A stretch of 53,997 nt of DNA from Gnetum montanum. Lineage: Eukaryota; Streptophyta; Gnetopsida; Gnetales; Gnetaceae. How positions within the stretch are numbered: the first letter of the stretch is position 1; every line of letters begins with the position of its first letter. The stretch covers positions 12,177 through 66,173 of the forward strand of contig MNCI01026334.1 in NCBI GenBank assembly GCA_015680685.1, in the 5' to 3' direction. The notes under the pieces are model-generated. The model searched no databases and was not told the origin of the DNA. It worked only from the letters and a program-made list of their open reading frames with translations. Of this stretch, positions 45,965 to 53,997 are shown one piece after another. The position numbers and the translations under genes are program-made.

Positions 45965-46335
45965 TGTGCTCTAGTTTAAGGCCATTTCGGGCCATGGGTA
46001 TCAGTTTAAAATTGTGGTGGACTATTGCATCTTTGTCAAAGTGGTGGAGGAGATTGTAGTTGTTTCAGTGAATTTAGAAAAATTGGTCATTTCTGACTAT
46101 GGCTAGTTAACGTCGTTGCGGACATGTGGTAGTTTAATGTCATTTTGGACGTGTGGTAGTTTAATGTCATTTCGGACGTGTGGTAGTTTAATGTCATTTT
46201 GAACATGTGGTAGTTTAACGTCATTTTGGACATGTGGTAGTTCAATGTCATTTCGGACGTGTGGTAGTTTAACATCATTTCGGACGTGTGGTAGTTTAAT
46301 GTCATTTTAGACGTGTGGTAGTTTAATGATTGAGT
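45965..46335. repeat. 27-bp tandem array of the GTCATTTCGGAC word (element D)
   Basis: One AGTTTAAGGCCATTTCGGGCC word near 45973, then about eight head-to-tail units of 27 bp (ACGTGTGGTAGTTTAATGTC + ATTTCGG) from 46105 to 46330. This is the most regular version of the word repeat in the window. The open minus-strand frame over it only translates the repeat. Confidence 0.9.
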
Positions 46336-46339
46336 AGCT

Positions 46340-47879
46340 TCTTTATTTTTTGAAGCTTGACATTAGGGGTAGGGCATGTCGGTGTGCTCATATATTCAGC
46401 GTCTCCTTCGCTAGTTATGTCAAATGGTAATTCTGACCATCAGACGTCTGGGGGAATGGCCCCTACATCAGCATGTTATGATGTTTCACCATTTTGTAAT
46501 GTTTCCATGTCTTCTATGGGATCGCGGTTTGGAGGTTGATTATCACTTTGGGTTTCATCCAATGTATTATCTTGCTTAGGCTCATTGGTGGTGTCATCTT
46601 GTTTAAACTTAGGGGTAGTGTTGTTTTGTTTAGATTCATCGAATTTAACTTCTGAGCCTTGGTTTGTGCCTACGTGTGAAGAGAAGTTAGATGTAGCCAC
46701 ATCACCATGTATAATGATTTCACCACCTTTGTCAGGTAAGTGAATCTCTTGATGGATGGATGAGGATACCACTTTTAATTGGGCTAACAAAGGTCATCCC
46801 AAAATCAAGTTAAATCTTGGCATCTAATCTATGACTACAAACTCGGCTGACGTGGGGAACTGGTCCCCCGCTATGAAGTCCAAAGTGAGTGTTCCTTTTA
46901 CTATGACACGTGATCCGCTGAATGATTTCAGGAATGTCGTGGATGTTGGTTTTATCTACTCTATGAGCCCTAATTGTTTGATGATGGGGAATGGTACTAC
47001 GTTTGTGGCTGCCCTGTCATCAACATGCACCCTATGTATTTTAAACCGGTTGACTTGTATGGTTATGAACATAGGTGCGGTGGTGACTTCTCCTATCTTT
47101 TCATCTGTTTTGATGTTATCCGCATGGAATCCTAGTGATGTGGGACTTAATCCTTGATGTGGAAACATTACTACATGAATGGATGGTTCAATTGCAGGTA
47201 AGTCTTCACTGATAGGGATTGATGTTAACATACATACGAGGGCTTCACGGTGTACTTGAGAAGTCATCATTAGGTCATACAGGCTTAGCAAAGTGTTCTT
47301 TTTTTTGAGGACCTGTGTAACCTGGGTTAGGGTGCTAGCCAAGTCTTCACTATTTGGTATGTTCTTGTTGGTTGAGACTTGGTTCATTGTACTCAACAGT
47401 TGTATTTCTTGAGGGAGGGTTATTGCGTGGTCAACTATAACTGTTGGGTTTGGCTCCTCAGGCATTCCTAATTTTTCAGCTTGGTTGCTCACGCTTGGCT
47501 TATTAGTTGTCGGAGCCATGGGTATAGCATTTAATGGAGTGGGTTTTGGGGGTCCCAACTCATGACCTTGATGTTCTCTTTCCAAACGTTCCCTAGTCAA
47601 CCTATTTGCAAGGTGTTCTCGTGGAGGGCACGGGGGAACTATTGGAGTTTGAACGTTTGGTTACTTTAGGACCTAAATGAAAAATTGAATAGGGCGGGTT
47701 TGCTATGGAACTGTTGGTGGTTGAGCATCAAGGTATTTAGGCACTCGGATTACAAATCGAGTGGGACAAGTTGGCAGTTGAGCTATCAGAGTTTGAACAT
47801 ATGGTTACTTAGGCACACTAATGGCGAATGGAGTTGGTCCAGTTTGGGGTTGTACGTCTGCGGTTGCAACAGCAGGTGG
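46340..47879 (-). pseudogene. Protease and linker, element D (cut at right)
   Basis: Frame 47600-46956 has EDLASTLTQVTQVLKKKNT, MLTSIPISEDLPA and MFITIQVNRFKIHRVHVDD followed by Arg, so the active-site Gly is lost. Frame 46790-46476 continues after breaks with LAQLKVVSSSIHQEIHLP and then a stretch of KQDNT-type repeats (PKFKQDDTTNEPKQDN). The linker right of 47600 keeps RFVIRVPK and QFFIQVLK modules. It is broken by insertion of an LTR at 47880, so Gag of element D is outside the window. Confidence 0.8.
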
Positions 47880-48934
47880 TGAAACACCACAAAATTTTGA
47901 GCTTAGTGCTTCCCCAGCAAGAAACAGGTCCATGCGACCCACAAATGGCAACGGCCACATTTGGCATCACACATTGCAACTTCCGGAATCAAAAGGCTTA
48001 CTTTTTGCTAAGTGCAGTACCAGCGTATATGCTGGGCGTATACGCCCAGCATCAACAACGTACATGTCCAGCGTATACGCCCGACATCCCCCGCGTATAC
48101 GCCCAGCGTATACACCCAGCAGACATCCAACTTATGCGCCCAATGTACATGCCTCACCTGTATGCTCGGCACCACAGATGCACACGCCTGACGATGAAGT
48201 CTCAATGACAGAATGGACACAGCACCGAAGAGCAAGAATTGAAACAAGTCAGCAGCCATCAGCGTATACGCCTGGCATATACGCCCAGCCATTGTCGGCG
48301 TGTACGCCCAAGGTCCATGGCATCTCCACCCAAGTTCACACGCCCAGCATGTCCAGCGTATACGCCCAGCATGTCCAGCGTGTACGTCGGCCTGATGTAG
48401 CATGTACGCCCCGCGTATACGCCCAACAGATGTAATATATTGTATATTTGTAAATTGTGTGCACCTGGTCAATGCGCCACGTGTCTCCTAACCTGAGTCT
48501 AGCGTAACAACCGGTATAAAAACCCCGCTTTTCCACTTCACCCAGGAGGTTGGCAGAGAAATCCCAGAGTAGACCAAAGACATTTACGCTGTGCACTAGA
48601 TTTGAAACCCTCTTACGCTGGAAAGCCCTGTATGCCGTGCATGGTCTCTACGCTCCGCCTACCGTGCAAACCCACCGAGTAATCCCTGCATCCATCGGGG
48701 CTTTTCGTCCGCCTTGTGTTCATCACAACTACGTTAGACCGGTGCATTGTATTCTGACTCTGTAATACCATTGTTTATAGTTGACGCTAATTTCTTGGAT
48801 GTTTTTAGTTACGCTCATTTACGTTTACGCCCTGTTCATATCTGTTACGCCGTTTATGCTCTCGTTTACGCCGTTTACGCATAACCCAGCGTATAGCACT
48901 TTAGCATACGCGCGGGTAAATCCTTGTCTGATCC
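47880..48934 (+). repeat. LTR in plus orientation, right end missing
   Basis: Starts TGAAACACCACAAAATTTTG and runs to about 48934, matching the reverse complement of LTR E and LTR A at roughly 80-85% by eye. It lacks the terminal 150 or so bases seen in LTR A (5771-5918). No PPT precedes it and no PBS follows it, so it is a lone, truncated LTR. It carries the densest GCGTATACGC array of the window (48020-48425). Confidence 0.8.
48476..48522 (+). promoter_or_regulatory. G-box and TATA box in the plus-oriented LTR
   Basis: GCCACGTGTC at 48476-48485 and GGTATAAAAACCCC around 48515-48522, at the same spacing as in LTR A. A transcript would run rightward into the inverted LTR. Confidence 0.6.
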
Positions 48935-50055
48935 GCGTGCGGACCAGACAAGGATTTCCCCGCACGTACGCAAAATGCTATATGCTGGGTTATGCGTAAA
49001 CGGTGTGGCAAGCGTGAATTAAGCGTAAATAGTGCAAAATAGATAGAAACGGAGAGTGAGCGTAAGCAATGAGTGGGCCAAATTGACGTAAAACTGTAAA
49101 AGAACTTATGCAGCAAATGTAAATAATGGTATTACAGAGTCAGAATACAATGCACCGGTCTAACGTAGTTGTGAAGAACACAAGGCGGACGAAAAGCCCT
49201 AGCGTATACAAGGATGACTCAGCTGGTTTGCAGGGCGAGTGGAGCGTAGAGACTGTATCTGCAGCGTATAGGGCTTCCCAGCGTAAGGGGGTTTCAGCTC
49301 TTTTGCGCAGCATTAATGTTCTCTGGTCTGCTCCGGGATTTTGCTAACCGACCACTGTGAAGTGAAAATGGGGGTTTTTATACAGGTTGTTACGCTAGAC
49401 TCGGGTTGGGCGACACGTGGCGCATTGACCGGGTGCACACAATTTACAAATTTACAATATTACAAGTGTTGGGCATATACGCCGTATCAGGTCGGCATAT
49501 ACGCCGTATCAGGTCGGCGTATATGCTGGGCGTATACGCTGGATGTGCTGAGCATGCGTGAATGTAGGTGAAGATGCTGAGGGCTGGGCGGATGCAAGAC
49601 GGATGCAGGGCGTATAGGCTGATGGATGCTGGGCGGATGCAGGGCGTATACGCTGATGGATGCTGGGCGTACACGTCGGGCGTATACTCTGATGAATGCC
49701 CACTTGCTTCAATCCTTGCTCTTCGATGTTATCTTCATGCTGTCATTGGAGATTTCGTGCCGAGAGTAACATTTGCCGTACCCACCAAGCGTACCTGGGG
49801 AGTTGTGTACACCGGGTGTGCGAGTTGGATGTCCACGCTGGGCGTATACGCTGGGAATTGGAGCGTCTACGCTGGGGATGTACTTGATCGTAGACACCGG
49901 GCGTATACGCTGGCATCACATACTTAGCGAAAATGAGGCTTTTTAACCTCCAAAGTTGCAATGTGTGACACCAAATGGAGCCGTAGTTGTCTGTGGGTCC
50001 CAGGGATTGACCTTCTGCTGGGGAAATACAAAGCTCGAAATTTTATGGTGTTTCA
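48935..50055 (-). repeat. 3' LTR of element E, left end missing
   Basis: Matches LTR A from about 5919 to 6993, ending GGTGTTTCA at 50055. GCGTATACGC words at 49470-49700 and 49830-49915. TATA at 49375-49382 and G-box GACACGTGGC at 49412-49421 (minus-strand promoter). Confidence 0.85.
49375..49421 (-). promoter_or_regulatory. TATA box and G-box in LTR of element E
   Basis: The minus strand reads GCCACGTGTCG, then CTGTATAAAAACCCCC, the same pair as in LTR A. Confidence 0.6.
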
Positions 50056-50074
50056 TTGGCCCCTCTTTGTTGAC
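50056..50074 (-). promoter_or_regulatory. Polypurine tract, element E
   Basis: The minus strand reads AACAAAGAGGGGCCAA directly before the LTR start TGAAACACC. Confidence 0.85.
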
Positions 50075-51094
50075 GCTTGGAGGAATCAACCGGAGAAGCA
50101 TCGACAAAGAAGTGCAAAACACCACAAGCAAATTGATGTAGACGTTGTCCTTGGCCACCTGACTAGACGTCATCGCACCATGTTCAGTAATACATGGGAT
50201 CAGGAAAGGGAAATTCATAGTGGGTAGGAAGATAGAGATTGTGGGGATCGGTGACTGCCCAAGAAATTGTGTCGTGGACAGGGAATGCTCGGGTATTGGG
50301 CATGCTGATCCTTGCCAATAGCCAATGTTTTAGCGGACTCGGAACTCAGACATGTGATGTACGTCCTTTGGCGGAACAGGACCCTCGGTTAGTTTTCGAG
50401 AGGACCTGTTGGCGGGGCCAAAGCCATGGGAGGATGTGTTACATTCTTTGGGAGAACAGGGCCCATGTTTAGTGTTCAGGGGAACCTATTAGCGAGGATC
50501 CAAATCCATGCAACTGGATGTGGCTTGAGCGTTTTGAACATGAGTACTTGGTTTTGAGACAACTGCCTTCCCGCCTAGGGCTTATATGGGAAGTGCCCGG
50601 GGTCTCGGTTTTTTTTTTTGACGTAAACTTTACTCTGCTTTTGTACTCATGCACAGGTGCTGTGCTGCGTGTTGCAGCTGTTTAACAGTGGTACAATGTT
50701 TTAGATGTACTGGGCGTGTCGAGGGGGATGCAGGGATAAAATGTGTTGGCGAATGGATAAGGAATTTTGTCGATGAATGGGGATGTACTAGTGAATGGTT
50801 TGATTTAGTCCTGCCAAGTATGCTGTGAACGTTGTCTTACCTTGCTGCTTACGGCGAAGTGCATCTTTGTGCGAAACTTCTAGGTGTCATCCTGCAAACA
50901 TAATGCCAAGGAGACAAGAAAAACCATGTGTGAACAAATGAGCTTAGACTTACACAGCAGCCGATGGTGCAGAGATGCTGAAGAATGGTAGGCACTGTAT
51001 GTAGATGACAGCAGTGCTGATAATGACGATTGATGGCGAGCGATGCAGTGAAGCTGATGGATGATCATGGCGGCAGATTGATGTGCCGGATGTG
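50075..51094. other. 3' noncoding region of element E
   Basis: Includes two roughly 80-bp imperfect repeats (about 50352-50433 and 50434-50510), each starting ATGTGxT and holding TTTGG..GAACAGG, and blocks shared with element D. No gene recognised. Confidence 0.6.
50352..50510. repeat. Two-copy tandem repeat of about 80 bp
   Basis: Units align through TTTGGxxGAACAGG, TTAGT(G)TTC and CCTxTTxGCG(G/A)GG to CCA(A)AxCCATG. A single degenerate unit is seen in element D near 36645-36720. Confidence 0.65.
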
Positions 51095-51435
51095 AACTTG
51101 CCAGTTTATAGTCTTGGCAGACTATCATGGGTTAGTTTTATTTCATGACCCGTTGGACATTGCCTGTTTAGCGTCGTGGCGGACGTCACGTTGCCAGTTT
51201 CTAGTCTTAGCGGACTATGAAGAGGTTAGCTAGTTTATAATCTTAGCGGACCTTGATGGTTGTGACGGTGGCAGTTTACTGTTGTGCCGGACGGATGCTA
51301 GTTTATCGTCATTGCGAACACTGTGGTATTAGTTTTAAGTCATAATCCAGGACTATTCCGTGGTATCAGTTTATCGTCATGATCCCAAGACGATCTGTGG
51401 TATCAGTTTATAGTCGTAATTCCAGGACTTTTCAC
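51095..51435. repeat. GTCGTGGCGGAC word repeats (slot after integrase, element E)
   Basis: Eight to nine AGTTTATAGTCTTAGCGGACT-like words, the last ones of the form AGTTTATAGTCGTAATTCCAGGAC. Confidence 0.85.
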
Positions 51436-51451
51436 ATACCTGAGTTTGTGG

Positions 51452-52190
51452 TCAGACGTAGAACGGTTTTAGGTATAAATGATTTGTCGGATTGGAAAAC
51501 TCATTTCCTTCCATGTCGGCGAGCTTGAATCCACCATTGCCAAATGCTTTGATGACCACGTAAGGCCCTTCCCAGTTGGCTGAGAATTTTTCTGGGTGTT
51601 CCTGAACGGATTTAAGCACAAGGTCACCTTCTTTGATAGGGCGCTTATTGATGTCATGCCGATGTCGTTGCCATTGCTGTTTTTGGTACCATTCAATCTG
51701 ATCGAGGGCGCGTACGTGTTCTTCTTCCACCGAATCGAGGTCAATGGTACGTAGATTATTGTTTTGCTCGTCATCGAGGAGTCCGGAGAGTGTGATCCTT
51801 AACGATGGTACCTGTAATTCTAGAGGTAAAACAGCTTCTGAACCGTAAACAAGACTATATGGCGTTTTACCTATTGACGTTCGGTGTGTAGTGCGGTATG
51901 CCCATAATAGGTACACTAATTGCTCGTGCCATTTTCTTTTGCTTTGGGTTAGCATTCTCTTAAGTATTGTAACGATCATCTTATTTGTTGCTTCTGCTTG
52001 CCCATTTCTCTGAGGATAGTAAGGAGAGGAAAACAAGTGTTTGATCCCTAGACTGTCGCAAAAAGTTTTTGTTTTGGCACTGCTAAATTGCGGCCCATTG
52101 TCAGTGATGATTGTCATGGGAATGCCAAAACGGGTTATTATGTTTTCGAGGATGAAATTGCACACGTGTTTAGATGTGAAATTGCACATA
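51452..52190 (-). pseudogene. Integrase, element E (N-terminal half deleted)
   Basis: Open frame 52189-51452: VCNFILENIITRFGIPMTII, TDNGPQFSSAKT (second catalytic Asp), YYPQRNGQAEATNK (catalytic Glu), AYRTTHRTSIGKTPYSLVYG, the GPY/F motif WEGPYVVIKAF and the end HLYLKPFYV, TGA at 51452. The zinc-binding part and first catalytic Asp are missing: sequence equal to about 38476-38860 of element D is deleted at about 52180, with a duplicated GAAATTGCACA at the junction. The C-terminus is the best kept copy here. Confidence 0.85.
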
Positions 52191-52860
52191 GTGTGTCCCC
52201 TACGAGGGTGTATTGCCTAGAACATTTCCGCACCGCATCTTTCTGTGCATGCGTTAGATGTCGTTGTGTTTCGCCGCATAGAAAGTACTCTTTTATGTCA
52301 TCATACCATTCCACCACGTGTGTTGTACTAACTGATGCAATTGGCAATGTGTCGGGGGTATCAGTTATCGGTTCGATACAGTTGATTACGGAGCTTGGTA
52401 GGGCGTGGAACATGTTGGGCGATATATTTAGCGCTAATGTGGCTAACGCATCTGCGATGGTGTTATCGTTTCGAGAGACGTGTTGCACATCAATGTTTTC
52501 GAATCGCCTCATTAAATGTTTTGCCAAGTCACAGTATGGTTGTAAATGTTGGGCTTTACATGTGTAAATGTCTGTAACTTGGTTTATGACCAATTGTGAA
52601 TCCCCTCTGACTATAAGCTGTGTGATGTCTGAAGCCAGTGCTACCGCGAGACCTCTAAGAAGACCTTCATACTCTGCTATGTTGTTAGTACAGTGAAAGG
52701 TGAAACGATAGGCAAAGGGTTGGATCTCCCTGGAGGGATAGGTGATGATAGCGGCTGCACTTCCTCCTCGAGAGGTGGATGCTCCATCAAAGTTTAGAAT
52801 GGCATCATAATCTTGGGGCACTGTGTCTATGGTGTTTATGTTCTCATCTGGGAATTCTGG
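52191..52860 (-). pseudogene. Second (archaeal-type) RNase H, element E
   Basis: Within the long frame 53211-52138: ILNFDGASTSRGGSAAAII, NNIAEYEGLLRGLAVAL, RGDSQLVINQV, DVQHVSRNDNTIADALATL. All four catalytic positions (D, E, D, D) are present. The preceding first RNase H (YYLSHALVAHKKKYNDVEK) has lost its first Asp (FYIYLATSESS). The frame runs into the deleted integrase. Confidence 0.85.
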
Positions 52861-53997
52861 ATCTATGGTTGCTTGATCATGTGTTGGCAACGTGGCCATT
52901 TGATCTGCTATGGCTTGACCCTTGACTGATGATTGTGCTACATAGTATAGGTCAAACTCGGCTATCATGGCTTTCCACCGGGCTATTTGGCTCGTTTCGT
53001 AAATGTTCCTTGTTATGGCTCTCAGTACATTCTCCTTACAGATTATGTAGACTTGATTACGGAAGAGGTAATGTCGCCATTTTCTTAAAGAAAAGACCAA
53101 AGCCAAACATGACTTCTCCACGTCGTTATATTTCTTTTTGTGGGCAACTAAGGCATGGCTCAAGTAGTATACAGGGACTTCAGTTCCATCATCTCGTTTC
53201 TGGCAGAGCATAGATGCGATGGACGATTCTGAAGTGGCAAGGTAGATGTAAAATGGTTTGTTGTTTTGGGGCGGGTAGACCGTGGGCAGTCGGGCAAGTG
53301 TTGTTTTGATTTTTTTGAATGCTTCCTAACACTGCGGAGTCCATTCAAAATGGACATTTTTACGTAACAGGTGGTTCATAGGTTTTAGTTTGTCCGTCAG
53401 TTTTTCTACGAAACGCTTGATGAACTGCAATCTACCTTGTAGACCTCGAAGTTCAGTAAGGTTACTAGGTTGTTTCAGGTTGGTGATGGCCTTAACCTTA
53501 TCGGGGTCTACTCGTATCCCTGCTTCTGAGGCTATGAATCCAAGCATTTTTCCTATTTTGACACCGAAGACGCATTTTTTCAAGTTAAGTCTTAGTTCAT
53601 ATTTTAAACAACGTTTTAAGACTAATTCGAGGTCTTGTGCGTGTTGTTCGGTCATTTTTGACTTAACCACGATGTCATCCACATAATCGTTGAGTGACCG
53701 TAACATATAATTACTAAAGATAAATGTCATGGCTCTTTGATATGTGGCCCCTGCATTTTTGAGACCAAAGGGCATCATGGTGTAACAAAAAGTTCCCCAT
53801 GGGGTCATGAAGGTTGTTCGAAGTTGGTGTTCTGGGTTGATGCATATTTGGTTGTATCTCGAAAAACCATCCATAAAAGATAGCAAGGCATGTCCGGCAG
53901 TCGAGTCAACGAGTTGATCGATGCTAGGTAGGGGAAAGTCATCTTTTATGGTTGCTATGTTTAAATCTCGGAAGTCGATGCATAAGCGAATGCTTCC
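52861..53997 (-). pseudogene. Reverse transcriptase and first RNase H, element E (cut at the edge)
   Basis: Frame 53997-53326 and on: RLCIDFRDLN at the edge, LSFMDGFSRYNQICINPEHQL, MTPWGTFCYTMMPFGLKNAG, catalytic YVDDIVVKS (plus-strand 53675-53690), GFIASEAGIRVDPDKVKAI and LRGLQGRLQFIKRFVEKL. A single stop near 53328 (TAG where element D has CAA) separates it from the RNase H frame, which starts at 53211 in the open part. The first part of pol is outside the window. Confidence 0.9.

Larger units (their letters stand above)
34335..47879 (-). mobile_element. Element D: Tat-like LTR retrotransposon, 5' part missing
   Basis: Runs from its 3' LTR through 3' noncoding DNA, words, integrase, RNase H, reverse transcriptase, the antisense gene, words and protease to the linker, where it is cut by the LTR pair at 47880. 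It is inserted in the protease region of element C; the flank GAGGT (34330-34334) should reappear at its 5' end outside the window. Confidence 0.8.
47880..50055. repeat. 2.2-kb inverted repeat made of two head-to-head LTRs
   Basis: Arms 47880-48934 and 48935-50055 meet at the centre CCTTGTCTGATCCGC / GTGCGGACCAGACAAGG. Both arms are cut at the same internal LTR position. Arm identity is clearly below 90%. Confidence 0.85.
48935..53997 (-). mobile_element. Element E: 3' part of a Tat-like LTR retrotransposon
   Basis: 3' LTR, PPT, 3' noncoding region, words, integrase, both RNase H domains and reverse transcriptase; it continues past the right edge. Its pol is the best preserved in the window: apart from one integrase deletion and one stop near 53328 the frames are long. 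Confidence 0.9.

Noticed and set aside
46087-46305. Minus-strand open frame of repeated TLNYHTSEM
   Set aside because: Produced by the 27-bp array, whose length is a multiple of three.
46105-46330. Possible CRISPR array
   Set aside because: Units are contiguous with no unique spacers, no cas genes are present and the context is a plant retrotransposon.
47821-48435. 204-residue plus-strand open frame rich in YAP/YAQ words
   Set aside because: It spans the linker of element D and the GCGTATACGC array of the LTR; the residues follow from the words.
48900-48970. The palindrome as a sequencing fold-back artefact
   Set aside because: The arms differ at many sites and by indels, whereas an artefact would give identical arms.
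1-53997. tRNA, rRNA or riboswitch genes
   Set aside because: No cloverleaf or rRNA-like sequence was noticed by eye; the PBS only resembles the complement of a tRNA end.

Overview
The window looks like repeat-filled nuclear DNA from a land plant with a large genome. It is AT-rich, has three N gaps, and consists almost entirely of old LTR retrotransposons. No species can be read from it. The only non-retroelement gene trace is a broken plant-type fasciclin (FAS1) fragment at 7088-7611. There are no tRNA or rRNA genes, no bacterial operons and no CRISPR array.

Five related Ty3/gypsy elements are visible, all in minus orientation. Their second, archaeal-type RNase H after a degenerate first RNase H, the YVDD reverse transcriptase and the HHCC/DDE integrase place them in or near the Tat lineage. 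Element A (1-6993) shows its 5' LTR, primer binding site, Gag, a repeat-rich linker and protease. Element C is broken into 9634-16352 and 33661-34334. Element B (16353-33660) is a whole element with both LTRs, nested in the protease region of C. Element D (34335-47879) starts with its 3' LTR inside C and is cut in its Gag-protease linker by a head-to-head pair of LTRs (47880-50055). The right-hand LTR of that pair belongs to element E, which continues past the right edge. All copies carry stops, frameshifts or deletions.

The most notable feature is a large gene on the opposite (plus) strand, always between protease and reverse transcriptase. Its complete span is seen in B (23247-27669), C (10780-15798) and D (41815-45698), and its last exons in A (1-217). 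It has about nine exons with matching GT-AG introns, a conserved middle domain, a coiled-coil-like stretch and an acidic C-terminus. Because the introns are antisense to the genomic RNA they would survive retrotransposition. The layout is gag-protease, antisense spliced gene, then pol with its own conserved ATG, with pol and the antisense gene starting head-to-head about 590-635 bp apart.

Two short-word repeat systems mark these elements. One is an AGTTTA...GTC..T..CGGAC / AGTTTAAGGCCATTTCGGGCC family lying in up to three fixed slots (before pol, after protease, after integrase). The other is a set of word arrays sharing the core AGCGT, with a different extension in each LTR type or intron.
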